Shown here: positions 28,546-38,734 of the stretch, in pieces | Layout: every line of letters starts with the position of its first letter | Numbering within the stretch: the first letter of the stretch is position 1 | Origin: Sphingobacteriales bacterium | GTDB lineage: Bacteria > Bacteroidota > Bacteroidia > Chitinophagales > Chitinophagaceae | DNA: 64,000 nucleotides | NCBI GenBank assembly: GCA_016200915.1 | Contig: JACQDV010000090.1 | Span: 1 to 64,000, forward strand | Direction: 5' to 3' | Notes under the pieces: model-generated | Database searches by the model: none | What the model was told of the DNA's origin: nothing | Seen by the model: only the letters and a program-made list of their open reading frames with translations | Made by a program: the position numbers and the translations under genes

Positions 28546-29247
28546 TCACCACCCCATAAATACCATTCCTGCACCGCAAATAAAAAGTGTTAAGCCACCT
28601 AATGCATGCATGAACCTTTCCAGCTTTTCTGTTTTAAGAAGGGCAAGACCATAATAACCTAATACCACCATTAGTATCATAGTGAGTAAAGTAAACAAAG
28701 TATATACTGTAATAAGAATTATCATTCCATAAAATGAATTTTTTGCTGCGGGTACAAATAATAAAGGAATCATAGGTTCACAGGGACCAAGTAAAAAGAC
28801 GATGAACATTACCCAGGGCGTTACTTTATGTTTTTCTGATGATAAAACTGCTTGCCCATGTTTATGCTCATATACATAAATGCTTCCATCTTCGTAGGTA
28901 TCAAAATGTTTGTGTTGTTTATTTTGATAAGCTCTTATCAATCCCCATATTCCATACAACAATCCAAAAATGAGTAAGGCCCAACCGGCAATGCCGCCTC
29001 TTATATTTTCCATCCATGATAGTTTGGATAAACTCCAGCCTAATGCAGCGCCACCTAAACCAAGTAATACTGAACTCCACACATGTCCGCAGCCACATAC
29101 TATCACCCATAATAATGTTTTACCAAAACTCCAGCCTCTTGTTTTTGATAGAGCAATAAAAGGTAAATAATGATCAGGACCCAATGCAGTGTGTAAACAG
29201 GCAATGCCAATAGCAGTAATGATCAATATGGTGAGCTCACTATGCAA
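28546..29247 (-). CDS. nickel/urease-associated membrane transporter (UreH/NiCoT-like)
   Basis: A 233-residue polytopic membrane protein with about six hydrophobic segments. The first carries HTALGPDHYLPF, close to the HX4DH nickel-binding signature of NiCoT and UreH transporters. A central cytoplasmic loop is histidine-rich (NKQHKHFDTYEDGSIYVYEH), and a later segment has LLGPCEPMIPLL. It overlaps the end of ureD by 8 bp, so it is translationally coupled to the urease operon and most likely supplies nickel for the enzyme. Confidence 0.82.
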   Translation of the reverse strand: MHSELTILIITAIGIACLHTALGPDHYLPFIALSKTRGWSFGKTLLWVIVCGCGHVWSSVLLGLGGAALGWSLSKLSWMENIRGGIAGWALLIFGLLYGIWGLIRAYQNKQHKHFDTYEDGSIYVYEHKHGQAVLSSEKHKVTPWVMFIVFLLGPCEPMIPLLFVPAAKNSFYGMIILITVYTLFTLLTMILMVVLGYYGLALLKTEKLERFMHALGGLTLFICGAGMVFMGW

Positions 29248-30040
29248 TGGAGGTGACTACTTTATTTTGTTTTTGTATCAATAATGAAATGGATTGCAGC
29301 AATTGAAACAATTGTTCTGCTTTGTTTCCCAGTATGCGGATGATGATACCATTAACCGGTGCATTGGTAACACCAAAATCAATTTCATTTGTTTCCGCCA
29401 ATAAAACGGCTACCTCTTCTTTAATGATAGCTGTGTTAATTGACTCATCTACTATTATCAAGCTTGCCTGGTGTGTATAATTTTCTAATTGACCGGTCAA
29501 AGAAGGATTGATAAAAGAAGGCTGTATCAATAAATTTTCTTTAATGATAAGTTTTTGATTGATGTAGATTTCAGTGAGGTTGTGATATTTTGATAACTGG
29601 AATACTTCGCCATTTAATTTTCTTCCACAGGTTAATATTTCACCCCAGATCAATTGACTGCTTTTGTTTAAATGAATATTGTTTTTAGATATAAAAACAG
29701 ATTCATAATGCGGCACAGCCGGATGTGGTATATAAATGAAAGAAGCATTCTCACCAAGAGCAACTGCTGTTGTTTGAGTTGCTCCCTTTTTCATATTGAA
29801 TAACCGCTGATAGGATTGTGTAAACAACTGTAAAGAACAACCATCATCCACTTCTACTTTAATCTCATATTCATCGCCATTCAATATGCCAGGAGAAGAA
29901 CTCATCAGCATCAACTCTAACGCATGAGCTTTTTTATTCTCCGTAATATTAGCAATCTTAAATGGCGGAGAAAAATAACCCTGTTTCAGGTAAGTTTTAC
30001 CATTGCGCAATGCAGCTTGTATGTGCAGTTGTGCTTTCAT
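29240..30040 (-). CDS. ureD: urease accessory protein UreD
   Basis: A 266-residue UreD/UreH-type chaperone that, with UreF and UreG, forms the complex delivering nickel to apo-urease. The family motifs [39 protein letters not shown] and [14 protein letters not shown] are clear. Its start overlaps the end of ureG by 4 bp and its end overlaps the transporter gene, indicating tight coupling. It is last among the classical ure genes, in the order ABCEFGD. Confidence 0.9.
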   Translation of the reverse strand: MKAQLHIQAALRNGKTYLKQGYFSPPFKIANITENKKAHALELMLMSSSPGILNGDEYEIKVEVDDGCSLQLFTQSYQRLFNMKKGATQTTAVALGENASFIYIPHPAVPHYESVFISKNNIHLNKSSQLIWGEILTCGRKLNGEVFQLSKYHNLTEIYINQKLIIKENLLIQPSFINPSLTGQLENYTHQASLIIVDESINTAIIKEEVAVLLAETNEIDFGVTNAPVNGIIIRILGNKAEQLFQLLQSISLLIQKQNKVVTSIA

Positions 30041-30675
30041 CGGATAAGAGCAGGTTCATTGATGTCTTCCAGCAAAGCATATTTTTTTATCCAGCCAATT
30101 ACTTCGTTCAATCCTTCCGGCTTCATTAAGTTGGTAAAAACAAATGGTTGACCATTCCGCATTTTCTTTGCATCTCTCTCCATTACTTCAAGATTAGCAT
30201 TTACATAAGGAGCCAAATCAATTTTATTAATTACTAACAAATCGCTTCTTGTTATGCCGGGTCCGCCTTTACGTGGAATTTTATCTCCTTCCGCCACATC
30301 AATTACAAAGATGGTGAGGTCAGCTAAATCAGGACTAAATGTAGCAGAGAGATTGTCACCGCCACTTTCAATAAATATTAACTCCACATCCGGAAACCGT
30401 TCTGCCATTTCTTCCACGGCTTCTAAATTCATACTCGCATCTTCACGAATAGCAGTATGCGGACAACCACCTGTTTCTACACCAATAATTCTTTCTGGTG
30501 GCAGCAAGCTGTGCATCGTTAAGAATGCAGCATCTTCTTTGGTATAAATATCATTGGTGATAACGGCAACACTGTACTCATTTGCCATTACCCTGGTAAG
30601 CCGCTCAATCAAAGCTGTTTTACCAGAACCAACGGGGCCCGCCACACCGATTTTTATATAGTTTCTTTCACTCAT
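30037..30675 (-). CDS. ureG: urease accessory GTPase UreG
   Basis: A 212-residue SIMIBI GTPase that powers nickel insertion. The P-loop [17 protein letters not shown], the nickel-site CPH motif in [18 protein letters not shown], the switch [15 protein letters not shown] and the guanine-specificity NKIDL are all intact. It follows ureF after 40 bp and overlaps ureD by 4 bp. Confidence 0.96.
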   Translation of the reverse strand: MSERNYIKIGVAGPVGSGKTALIERLTRVMANEYSVAVITNDIYTKEDAAFLTMHSLLPPERIIGVETGGCPHTAIREDASMNLEAVEEMAERFPDVELIFIESGGDNLSATFSPDLADLTIFVIDVAEGDKIPRKGGPGITRSDLLVINKIDLAPYVNANLEVMERDAKKMRNGQPFVFTNLMKPEGLNEVIGWIKKYALLEDINEPALIR

Positions 30676-30715
30676 AGTTATGTTCTTTATTCCCCGACAT
30701 GAATGTCAGGGCAAG

Positions 30716-31402
30716 TCACGACATATACAATCTTGAATACAATCGCTCATGTTGCATAGACTTAATATCAAAGCCACTGCAGCATAAGCCAATTAATTCT
30801 TTATCAGGATTCAGATTTTTTATGGACAGTTCATTAATCAGTTCATGCAGAGAAAATAAAATTTCCTGTCCGCTTTGCTGACTTAACGGAACCAGCTTTA
30901 CACTATTAGTTACAAAACCAACAGCCGCATTATAATAAAAACCGGTTAAGGCTTCTTTCTTTTCAATCTTCATTAATGCAGCAATTAATCCGAATACGAT
31001 GCAATAGTTTCCATTAGTTGCTGAATTTCTTAAGGCAGCTGAATATTGATTTAGCAAATCTTCCTGTTTAACCGGCTGAAATATTTTTAATAAGCGCTTA
31101 CCCATTTTTATGCTGGCCTGCCGCATTTCTTCCGGTAGTTTAACAGCAGTGCATTCATTGTCCAATGAAATAATTTGACTCAAATTATTTTCTATTGCAG
31201 CATTATACACTAAAGAAACAAAAGCAGCATCGGTATAATGAATATTATTGCTTAGCATTTGCACAACAAAATCTTTTGCTGTAACAGCATCTTTTACTTT
31301 ATGCTGCTGTACATAAGTTTCCAATCCTGCCGAATGCGAGAAACCTCCAATGGGCAGGGTAGGGTCGGTAAGATGCAGCAGTTTTAATAAAGCGCTATTC
31401 AT
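30716..31402 (-). CDS. ureF: urease accessory protein UreF
   Basis: A 228-residue all-helical UreF that bridges UreD and UreG in the maturation complex. The N-terminal signature LLHLTDPTLPIGGFSHSAGLE is typical. It overlaps the end of ureE by 8 bp. The rest is divergent, as usual for UreF, but the helices, the length and the operon position agree. Confidence 0.92.
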   Translation of the reverse strand: MNSALLKLLHLTDPTLPIGGFSHSAGLETYVQQHKVKDAVTAKDFVVQMLSNNIHYTDAAFVSLVYNAAIENNLSQIISLDNECTAVKLPEEMRQASIKMGKRLLKIFQPVKQEDLLNQYSAALRNSATNGNYCIVFGLIAALMKIEKKEALTGFYYNAAVGFVTNSVKLVPLSQQSGQEILFSLHELINELSIKNLNPDKELIGLCCSGFDIKSMQHERLYSRLYMS

Positions 31403-31895
31403 TTGAACTCAGTTTCATTATTCTTGAAAATAAAGACTCATTGTTATTGCCATGCGGTGCTACTGTTGTTTTTAATGATTGAAGTAATTTCCTTTTTTCA
31501 TTTCTTACCTCATAACCCTGAGCCATTAATAATCGCTGCAGTGGTAATTCAAAAGGAACGAGTAATTCATCATTCTCATAAAACAAGGGAAGATGCTTGT
31601 TGCCAATTTCATAACAAACAGAGGCCATTTCAAACATATTCTTTGGCTGAATTACCAAACAATCACAGGGCAATACATCAATTGCAATAATGGTTTGTTC
31701 ATCCTGCCACACTATATCACCTTGCGTAAGTGTGGTTGATTCATTTAGAAATTTTAATGCTACTTCTTTCCCTGATAATGTTTTTTTACGCAGAATGCGT
31801 TTACTGGTTTCAAACCACTGCAGGGGCAACCAATCAATGACTTTGTTGCTGGTATCGATTGTATTTATATTTCCCAGTGTTTGTGTAATAATCAT
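31395..31895 (-). CDS. ureE: urease nickel metallochaperone UreE
   Basis: A 166-residue UreE that stores nickel and hands it to the UreDFG complex. The peptide-binding N-terminal domain and the C-terminal domain with the conserved metal histidine (YEIGNKHLPLFYEND) are present. Unlike many UreE proteins it has no histidine-rich tail; the C-terminus is HGNNNESLFSRIMKLSSNE. It starts one base after the ureC stop and ends inside ureF, so the coupling is tight. Confidence 0.9.
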   Translation of the reverse strand: MIITQTLGNINTIDTSNKVIDWLPLQWFETSKRILRKKTLSGKEVALKFLNESTTLTQGDIVWQDEQTIIAIDVLPCDCLVIQPKNMFEMASVCYEIGNKHLPLFYENDELLVPFELPLQRLLMAQGYEVRNEKRKLLQSLKTTVAPHGNNNESLFSRIMKLSSNE

Positions 31896-31896
31896 A

Positions 31897-33618
31897 TCAG
31901 AATAAAAAATAACGTTGAGCCAGAGGTAATACTTTCATCGGTTCGCAGGTGATTACTTCGCCATCTACTTTTACTTCATAGTTTTCAGGATTTACTTCTA
32001 TTGATGGAGTAGCGTCATTATGAATTAAATCTTTCTTGGAAATACTACGGCAGTTTTTAACCGGCAATACTATCTTTTCCAATTCATATTGTTGCACAAT
32101 GTTTTTCTCTAATGATAATTTTGAAACAAAACTCACACAGGTTTTATGCAATGCTTTACCATATGCTCCAAACATGTGACGGTAAATCACCGGTTGTGGG
32201 GTAGGAATAGAAGCATTAGGGTCACCCATTCTGGATGCGATAATCATTCCACCTTTAATAATCATTTCAGGTTTAGAACCGAACAAAGCTGGTCTCCATA
32301 AAACAATATCCGCCAGTTTGCCCGGTTCTATTGAACCAACATATTCACTGATGCCATGTGAGATGGCAGGATTGATAGTGTATTTCGATACATACCGTTT
32401 TACCCGGAAGTTATCACTTTCTTTTCCTTCATCCTGCGGCAAATGTCCCCGTTGTACTTTCATTTTATGCGCTGTTTGCCAGGTTCTTGTTATAACTTCT
32501 GCCACACGACCCATCGCTTGGGAATCACTGCTCATCATGCTAATCACACCCATATCATGCAATATATCTTCTGCAGCAATGGTTTCAGGACGAATACGGC
32601 TGTCAGCAAATGAAACATCTTCTGCTACTGTCGGACTCAGGTGATGACAAACCATCAGCATATCCAAATGTTCATCAATTGTATTGACTGTATATGGTCT
32701 TGTTGGATTAGTAGATGACGGAAGAATATTTGGATACATCGCAATCTTGATAATATCCGGTGCATGACCACCACCGGCGCCTTCTGTATGAAATGTATGA
32801 ATCACTCTTCCATTGATAGCTGCTACAGTATCTTCTAAAAATCCACCTTCATTTAAAGTGTCCGTATGAATCGCAATCTGCACATCTAATTTATCTGCCA
32901 CTTTTAATGATGCATCAATTACGGCAGGTGTACTTCCCCAGTCTTCATGAATTTTTAATCCAATAGCGCCGGCTTCAATCTGTTCTTCCAATGGCTCAGT
33001 GGTAGCACAGTTGCCTTTACCCATAAATCCAAGATTCATTGGAAAAGCATCAGCCGCTTCTAACATCTTTTGGATATTCCATGCACCAGGTGTAACGGTT
33101 GTTGCAGCCGTGCCATCTGCAGGACCAGTGCCACCACCAAACATAGTAGTAATGCCACTAAACAATGCATGGTCAATTTGCTGAGGACAAATAAAATGTA
33201 TATGCGTATCAATACCACCGGCTGTCGCAATCAATCCTGCTCCGCCATGTACTTCGGTGGAAGCGCCGATAATCATATTGGGTGAAACACCATCCATCGT
33301 ATCAGGGTTTCCGGCTTTGCCAATGCCCACAATCTTTCCGTCTTTAATACCGATATCAGCTTTTACAATTCCCCAATGGTCAATGATCATTACACTGGTG
33401 ATGACAAAGTCCAGCACTCCTTCATCACGTTTGGCTCTTGCCGACTGAGCCATACCATCACGAATGGTTTTACCACCGCCAAACTTGGCCTCATCTCCAT
33501 AAACCGTATAATCTTTTTCTATTTCAATAAAGAGTTCTGTATCACCCAGCCGCACTTTATCACCCGTGGTGGGGCCATACATGCCGGCGTATTTGTTTTT
33601 ATTAATAAGAAAACCCAT
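31897..33618 (-). CDS. ureC: urease subunit alpha, catalytic
   Basis: The 573-residue catalytic subunit hydrolyses urea to ammonia and carbamate at a di-nickel centre. Nickel ligands are in [14 protein letters not shown] (His-x-His), the carbamylated lysine in [12 protein letters not shown], further His in [14 protein letters not shown] and [17 protein letters not shown], and the active-site flap histidine in LMVCHHLSP. The length matches UreC exactly. It is separated from ureB by an 84-bp gap filled with degenerate AT-rich repeats. Confidence 0.97.
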   Translation of the reverse strand: MGFLINKNKYAGMYGPTTGDKVRLGDTELFIEIEKDYTVYGDEAKFGGGKTIRDGMAQSARAKRDEGVLDFVITSVMIIDHWGIVKADIGIKDGKIVGIGKAGNPDTMDGVSPNMIIGASTEVHGGAGLIATAGGIDTHIHFICPQQIDHALFSGITTMFGGGTGPADGTAATTVTPGAWNIQKMLEAADAFPMNLGFMGKGNCATTEPLEEQIEAGAIGLKIHEDWGSTPAVIDASLKVADKLDVQIAIHTDTLNEGGFLEDTVAAINGRVIHTFHTEGAGGGHAPDIIKIAMYPNILPSSTNPTRPYTVNTIDEHLDMLMVCHHLSPTVAEDVSFADSRIRPETIAAEDILHDMGVISMMSSDSQAMGRVAEVITRTWQTAHKMKVQRGHLPQDEGKESDNFRVKRYVSKYTINPAISHGISEYVGSIEPGKLADIVLWRPALFGSKPEMIIKGGMIIASRMGDPNASIPTPQPVIYRHMFGAYGKALHKTCVSFVSKLSLEKNIVQQYELEKIVLPVKNCRSISKKDLIHNDATPSIEVNPENYEVKVDGEVITCEPMKVLPLAQRYFLF

Positions 33619-33702
33619 GGTTTGTTATGTTGAATTGTGAATGGTCAATAGTGAATTATTTTTTTAGTTGCCAACTGTTGACTGCCAATTGCCGACTACT
33701 CT
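33619..33702. repeat. degenerate short-unit repeat between ureB and ureC
   Basis: The gap contains near-repeats of units such as TTGTGAATGGTC, AGTGAATT, GCCAACTGTTGACTGCCAATTGCC. A similar stretch (TGTTGAATGATGAATGTTGTGTGTTGAAT-like units) occupies the ureA-ureB gap at 34009-34083. These low-complexity spacers break up an otherwise tightly packed operon. Confidence 0.6.
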
Positions 33703-34008
33703 TCACACAGAGCCGTTCACCTGGTTATTAAAACCATAAATTATTTTATTGCCGCCAAATTCGGTAAGCTCCACTTCTTTCTCTTCGCCTGGTTCAAAAC
33801 GTACTGCTGTGCCTGCTGCAATATTGAGGCGCATGCCTTTTGACTGGTGACGGTCAAATTCTAATTGTTTATTTACTTCTGCAAAATGATAGTGTGAACC
33901 TATTTGTACGGGACGGTCACCTTTGTTTACCACAATAATCTTTATTGTTCTTCTGCCTTCGTTGGAAACAATATCTCCGTCTTTAATAATGTATTCTCCG
34001 GGAATCAT
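33703..34008 (-). CDS. ureB: urease subunit beta
   Basis: A 101-residue structural subunit of the urease trimer. It starts [13 protein letters not shown] and has the hallmark [19 protein letters not shown] and [20 protein letters not shown]. It is a separate gene rather than fused to ureA, as in most soil and environmental bacteria. Confidence 0.96.
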   Translation of the reverse strand: MIPGEYIIKDGDIVSNEGRRTIKIIVVNKGDRPVQIGSHYHFAEVNKQLEFDRHQSKGMRLNIAAGTAVRFEPGEEKEVELTEFGGNKIIYGFNNQVNGSV

Positions 34009-34083
34009 AGTGTTTATGTTGAATGATGAATGTTGTGTGTTGAATATTTGCGTTTTGCATTAAGCTTTTAGCATTCAGCATTG

Positions 34084-34386
34084 TTATCTAATCGGGTCAT
34101 GTACAGTAACAAGTTTCGTTCCATCCGGGAAAGTTGCTTCAATCTGTATATCATGTATCATTTCTGCTACACATTCCATTACATCGTCTTTTGTTAAGAT
34201 GGTAGTTCCGTAGTGCATGAGTTGTGCAACTGATTGGCCATCCCTGGCTGCTTCCTGCAGGCGGGAGCTGATGAGGGCAATGGATTCGGGGTAGTTTAAT
34301 TTTAACCCTCTTGCTTTACGTTTTTCTGCCAATTCTCCGGCAAGGAAAAGCAATAACTTTTCCGTTTCTCTGGGTGATAAATGCAT
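34084..34386 (-). CDS. ureA: urease subunit gamma
   Basis: A 100-residue first gene of the urease operon. It begins [20 protein letters not shown] and ends with the conserved [18 protein letters not shown]. It is transcribed away from kup, so the operon promoter must lie in the 243-bp gap 34387-34629; I could not identify a convincing minus-strand box. Confidence 0.96.
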   Translation of the reverse strand: MHLSPRETEKLLLFLAGELAEKRKARGLKLNYPESIALISSRLQEAARDGQSVAQLMHYGTTILTKDDVMECVAEMIHDIQIEATFPDGTKLVTVHDPIR

Positions 34387-34560
34387 AGCATTATTTAATT
34401 ATCGGTAAAGAATAACAGCAGCAATCGGAGAAACATAAATGTACTTAAAAAAATGGTTTGATGACGAATATAACTGGCCTATTCAACTCATCAAACTAAC
34501 GACTGTGTTTATATTTTCTTTCTTTTCATTTAACCGTAGTTAGAGTCTCGCAACAAAAAC

Positions 34561-34590
34561 TTGCGAATATTTATACAACTATTACCTTTG
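34561..34590 (+). promoter_or_regulatory. promoter for kup
   Basis: TTG at 34561-34563 and TACCTTTG at 34583-34590 match the Bacteroidota -33 (TTG) and -7 (TANNTTTG) boxes with a 19-bp spacer, 40 bp before the kup start codon. Confidence 0.55.
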
Positions 34591-34629
34591 ATGCCGTTTT
34601 ATTAAAAAGTAACCCTTTACACTCACGCC

Positions 34630-36651
34630 GTGGGCAAAGATATCAACAAGGCCACCGCAGCGGGCCTCCTAATCGCTCTGGGAATTATTTACGGTGACAT
34701 CGGAACGTCTCCCCTGTACGTAATGAATGCCATTGTTAACGGTAAACGGATTGACGAACTGCTTATCCTTGGCAGTCTTAGTTGCATCTTCTGGACACTA
34801 ACGCTACAAACCACTATTAAATATGTGCTGCTTACACTAAAAGCCGATAACCGTGGTGAAGGTGGAATATTTGCCTTGTACACTTTGGTGAAGCGTCGCC
34901 GTAAGTGGCTGGTAAAAGCTGCCATGTTAGGTGGGGCCGCCTTGCTGGCTGATGGTATGATTACTCCGCCCATCTCTGTAACATCAGCAGTGGAAGGTTT
35001 AAAGGTAATGCCTTATTTTAAAGAGCATGTGCTGAGCCAGCAAACTATCGTAATTATTGTAATAGCCATATTGGTATTACTGTTCTTATTACAACAATTT
35101 GGTACAGCCAGTATTGGTAAATTGTTTGGCCCTATTATGGGCATTTGGTTTTTAATGCTGGCGGTAATGGGACTTATTAATATTCCTCATCACTGGGGTG
35201 TGTTAAAAGCTTTATCTCCTCATTATGCTATAGAGTTATTAGTAAAATATCCGCAGGGTTTCTGGTTATTGGGTGCGGTGTTCCTTTGTACTACTGGTGC
35301 GGAGGCTTTGTATAGTGATCTGGGTCACTGTGGCAGAGGCAATATTCGGGTGAGCTGGATATTTGTAAAAGCCTGTTTGATATTAACCTACTTAGGACAA
35401 GGTGCCTGGTTAATGCAACATAACGGAACAATGTTCGCTACAGATGAATTATTGGGCACTGCAACTTTTGCTGCACAGCATCCGGATGCAGTGTTACTGG
35501 AAAGTGTTTTTTACAGTATTATGCCGGCATGGTTCCTGGTAATTGGTATTGTGATTGCTACTTTAGCTGCTATCATCGCCAGCCAGGCATTGATCAGTGG
35601 CTCATTTACGCTGGTGGCTGAGGCTATGCGACTGAACTTATGGCCACGGTTAAAAATTAATTACCCTACAGAAGAACGTGGGCAGTTATTCATTCCTGCT
35701 ATTAACTTATTACTGTTTTTTGGTTGTACAGGTATCGTGTTATACTTCCGGTCTTCAGGAAATATGGAAGCAGCTTACGGTTTAGCTATTACATTATGTA
35801 TGCTGGCCACAACAGTGTTATTTGCCAATTACCTGGTGTTGCACAGAATTAATGAAGGATTTATTTACTTGTTCCTGATAGTTTATATCACTATTGAAGT
35901 ATCATTCCTTATTGCCAACCTCATAAAATTTACGCATGGTGGTTATGTTACTTTGCTGGTAGGTGGAGGATTGTTCCTGGTAATGTTTGTATGGTACAGA
36001 AGCCGTAAGATTAAAAACAGGTATGTGGAATTTGTTCGCTTAGAACATTACCTCTCTATGTTACAGGAGTTGAGTAATGATATGACGGTGAATAAATACA
36101 GTACTCACCTGGTTTATCTTACCAGTGCAAACAATCCAAAAGAAATTGAACATAAGATCATCTATTCTATATTAAACCGTAAACCTAAACGGGCCGATAT
36201 ATACTGGTTTGTACATGTGGATACATTGGATGATCCATATACATCAGAATATGAAGTGGAAACAATTATTCCCAATGAAGTGATAAGGGTAGAGTTTCGC
36301 TTAGGTTTCCGCATACAACCAAGGATCAACTTAATGTTCCGTAAAGTAGTGGAAGAGATGGTGCAGAACAAAGAAGTGAACATCACCAGCCGGTACGAAA
36401 GTTTGCAACGTAACAATGTGGTGGGTGATTTTCAGTTTGTGGTACTGGAAAAATATTTAAGCCAGGATAATGAATTGCCTTTCTGGGAAAGGGTAATTAT
36501 GAGAATATATTTTTTACTCAAAAAATGGAGCCTTAGTGAAGAAAGAGGTTTTGGTCTTGATCAGAGCAATGTACTTACCGAGAAATTCCCGCTGGTGGTA
36601 GCGCCGGTTACTGCTATTAAACTGAAAAGAATTTACGAGGAAGAGGAATAG
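34630..36651 (+). CDS. kup: Kup-type potassium uptake protein
   Basis: A 673-residue inner-membrane K+/H+ symporter of the KUP/HAK family, with twelve hydrophobic segments in the first 450 residues and a C-terminal cytoplasmic domain. The N-terminal signature ALGIIYGDIGTSPLYVMNAI and the pore motif CTTGAEALYSDLGHCGRGNI are present. The start is a GTG at 34630 that places MGKDINKA before the first helix; no ATG lies near. It is probably transcribed alone from the promoter at 34561. Confidence 0.95.
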   Translation: MGKDINKATAAGLLIALGIIYGDIGTSPLYVMNAIVNGKRIDELLILGSLSCIFWTLTLQTTIKYVLLTLKADNRGEGGIFALYTLVKRRRKWLVKAAMLGGAALLADGMITPPISVTSAVEGLKVMPYFKEHVLSQQTIVIIVIAILVLLFLLQQFGTASIGKLFGPIMGIWFLMLAVMGLINIPHHWGVLKALSPHYAIELLVKYPQGFWLLGAVFLCTTGAEALYSDLGHCGRGNIRVSWIFVKACLILTYLGQGAWLMQHNGTMFATDELLGTATFAAQHPDAVLLESVFYSIMPAWFLVIGIVIATLAAIIASQALISGSFTLVAEAMRLNLWPRLKINYPTEERGQLFIPAINLLLFFGCTGIVLYFRSSGNMEAAYGLAITLCMLATTVLFANYLVLHRINEGFIYLFLIVYITIEVSFLIANLIKFTHGGYVTLLVGGGLFLVMFVWYRSRKIKNRYVEFVRLEHYLSMLQELSNDMTVNKYSTHLVYLTSANNPKEIEHKIIYSILNRKPKRADIYWFVHVDTLDDPYTSEYEVETIIPNEVIRVEFRLGFRIQPRINLMFRKVVEEMVQNKEVNITSRYESLQRNNVVGDFQFVVLEKYLSQDNELPFWERVIMRIYFLLKKWSLSEERGFGLDQSNVLTEKFPLVVAPVTAIKLKRIYEEEE

Positions 36652-36760
36652 GGTTTTAAGGTTTAATGGTTTAAAGTTTAAGGTTGGATTCAAATCATGA
36701 TTTTTGTTTTGGAGAATTTGTATGTTGCATCAACCAGCAACAAGAAACCAGTAATTAAAC
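36652..36760. repeat. degenerate GTTTAAG-type heptamer stretch
   Basis: The gap between kup and the rhodanese gene begins with near-heptameric units (TTTTAAGGTTTAATGGTTTAAAGTTTAAGG). The same style recurs after the rhodanese gene (37066-37092) and before atpG (19068-19090). Confidence 0.55.
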
Positions 36761-37066
36761 ATGCAAAGTATCAGCCCTGCCGAATTGTACCAAAAACTTT
36801 CTGATAAAGAAGACATCATGCTTATTGATGTACGTGAACCAGAAGAACACAAAGTTTTTAATATTGGCGGAAGATTAATTCCATTGCCCGATATTATGAG
36901 TCACGCCAATGAAATTCCCCAGGACAAACCAGTTGTATTGTATTGTAAAATGGGTATCCGGAGCAAAATTGCTATCCAGCGTTTATCAGCTAAATATGGG
37001 TTTACCAATCTCATCAATTTAACCGGGGGAATGGAAGCCTGGAAGAAAGTTTTTAATGGTTTGTAG
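36761..37066 (+). CDS. single-domain rhodanese
   Basis: A 101-residue rhodanese-like sulfurtransferase or redox sensor domain. It has the CH2A-like IMLIDVREPEEHKVFNIGG and the active-site loop VVLYCKMGIRSKIA with the catalytic cysteine, then LINLTGGMEAW. Full single-domain proteins of this size transfer sulfur from persulfides in the cytoplasm. It has no signal peptide. Neighbouring genes give no specific pathway. Confidence 0.9.
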   Translation: MQSISPAELYQKLSDKEDIMLIDVREPEEHKVFNIGGRLIPLPDIMSHANEIPQDKPVVLYCKMGIRSKIAIQRLSAKYGFTNLINLTGGMEAWKKVFNGL

Positions 37067-37142
37067 TTTGTGGTTTATGGTTTGTTGTTAATTCATTAAT
37101 TTCATCTGTCATCTGTCAACTGCTAACTGTCAATTTTTTTTA

Positions 37143-37934
37143 TTGCCAGCACTTTTACTATATATCATCGCTGCTATTATTGTACTTTCTGTAATTGCCT
37201 ACTTTATACAGGAGAGATTTATTTTTAAGCCGGAGAAACTTAAACAGGATTTTGAATTTAAATATGATGCACCTTTCGAAGAATATTTTTTTGATGTGGA
37301 GCCAGGTGTACGCATCAATGGCCTTCATTTCTTTAGAGAAAATACAAAAGGACTGATCCTTTATTTTCATGGTAATACCCGCAGTATAAAAGGCTGGGCA
37401 AAATATGCGAAAGATTTTTACCGCTATAATTATGATGTTGTTTTAGTGGATTATCGTGGTTTTGGAAAAAGCACCGGTAAACGTACTGAACAAAAATTAC
37501 TGAGTGATATGCAGTTTGTTTATACCGGGCTGCTGAAGAAATACCCGGAAAATCATTTGATCGTATATGGACGAAGTATGGGCAGTGGTTTTGCTACTAA
37601 ACTGGCTGCTGATAATCATCCAAGATATTTGATATTAGATGCACCTTATTTTAGTTTTGAAAAAGTGGTGGAACGTTTTTTGCCAATCCTGCCGGTAAAA
37701 ATTGTATTGCGTTTTCGTTTGCGAACCGATCAATGGATACAGAAAGTGAAATGCCCTGTCTATATCATTCATGGAACAAAGGATTGGTTGATACCTATCA
37801 AACACAGTGAGAAATTACAACGATTTAATCCAAGAACGATCACATTGATACGTATTGAGGGTGGCGGGCATAATAACCTTCCTTCTTTTCCTGAGTATCA
37901 TAATTTCATTAGAGATATATTGAAATACGACTGA
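37143..37934 (+). CDS. membrane-anchored alpha/beta hydrolase
   Basis: A 263-residue serine hydrolase with an N-terminal hydrophobic anchor (about residues 3-22). The oxyanion motif LILYFHGNTRS, the nucleophile elbow VYGRSMGSG, an Asp near HGTKDWLIP and the catalytic His in EGGGHNNLPSF make a full triad. The start is a TTG at 37143, as no ATG precedes the anchor; this is the least certain part. The next gene, a paralogue, overlaps its stop codon (ATGA). The family (YqkD/Bem46-like) has unknown substrates. Confidence 0.83.
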   Translation: MPALLLYIIAAIIVLSVIAYFIQERFIFKPEKLKQDFEFKYDAPFEEYFFDVEPGVRINGLHFFRENTKGLILYFHGNTRSIKGWAKYAKDFYRYNYDVVLVDYRGFGKSTGKRTEQKLLSDMQFVYTGLLKKYPENHLIVYGRSMGSGFATKLAADNHPRYLILDAPYFSFEKVVERFLPILPVKIVLRFRLRTDQWIQKVKCPVYIIHGTKDWLIPIKHSEKLQRFNPRTITLIRIEGGGHNNLPSFPEYHNFIRDILKYD

Positions 37935-38734
37935 TGAAGAAACGAATTATTAAATGGATAAAAATATTGCTGCTGACCTATGTGATTATAGGTGCAGTAT
38001 TTTATTTTTTACAGGACAGGATATTGTTTCATCCAGTTTCGCTAAAGCCTGAATACAAATACGATTTCAAACAGTCACACCGGGATATCAATATGAAGCT
38101 GGATAGTGTTTCCAATTTGAATGTGATAGAATTTACTGCAGGTGATAGTGTAAAGGGAGTGGTGCTATATTTTCATGGTAATAAAAAGAACATCAGCTGG
38201 TATGCAAAGTATGCGGATAACTTTACCAAACATGGATATGAAGTGTGGATGATTGATTATCCCGGTTATGGAAAAAGTACCGGACGGTTTACAGAAGAAG
38301 ATTTGTATCGTTATGCAGAAGCATTGTATCAAGTGGCACGGTTAAGGTTTGTGAGTGACAGCATTATTATATATGGTAAAAGTATGGGAACCGGTATTGC
38401 TGCAGAGTTGGCATCTACACACTTGTGTAAACAGTTAATACTCGAAACACCTTATTATAGTTTTACAGAATTGGGCAAACAGTATTTACCAATATACCCG
38501 GTAGAGAAAATGCTTCATTACAAAATGCCGACCTATCATTTCCTCGCAGATGTAAAAGTGCCGGTCACCATATTTCACGGAACAAATGATTGGGTGATCC
38601 CTTATAGTAATGCAGTTAGATTAAAACCAATGTTGAAACCTATTGATGAGTTTATAACAATTGAAGGCGGAAGTCACAATGATTTGAACAAGTATCCCCT
38701 GTTTCATCAAAAGCTGGATAGCTTATTAAAGTAA
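37934..38734 (+). CDS. membrane-anchored alpha/beta hydrolase, paralogue
   Basis: A 266-residue hydrolase related to the preceding protein through its whole length, with an N-terminal membrane segment (ILLLTYVIIGAVFYFL). The triad elements are VVLYFHGNKKN, IYGKSMGTGIAAEL, HGTNDWVIPY and EGGSHNDLNKY. Its ATG overlaps the upstream TGA by one base, so the pair is translationally coupled and probably arose by tandem duplication. It ends exactly where the convergent carboxypeptidase gene ends. Confidence 0.85.
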   Translation: MKKRIIKWIKILLLTYVIIGAVFYFLQDRILFHPVSLKPEYKYDFKQSHRDINMKLDSVSNLNVIEFTAGDSVKGVVLYFHGNKKNISWYAKYADNFTKHGYEVWMIDYPGYGKSTGRFTEEDLYRYAEALYQVARLRFVSDSIIIYGKSMGTGIAAELASTHLCKQLILETPYYSFTELGKQYLPIYPVEKMLHYKMPTYHFLADVKVPVTIFHGTNDWVIPYSNAVRLKPMLKPIDEFITIEGGSHNDLNKYPLFHQKLDSLLK

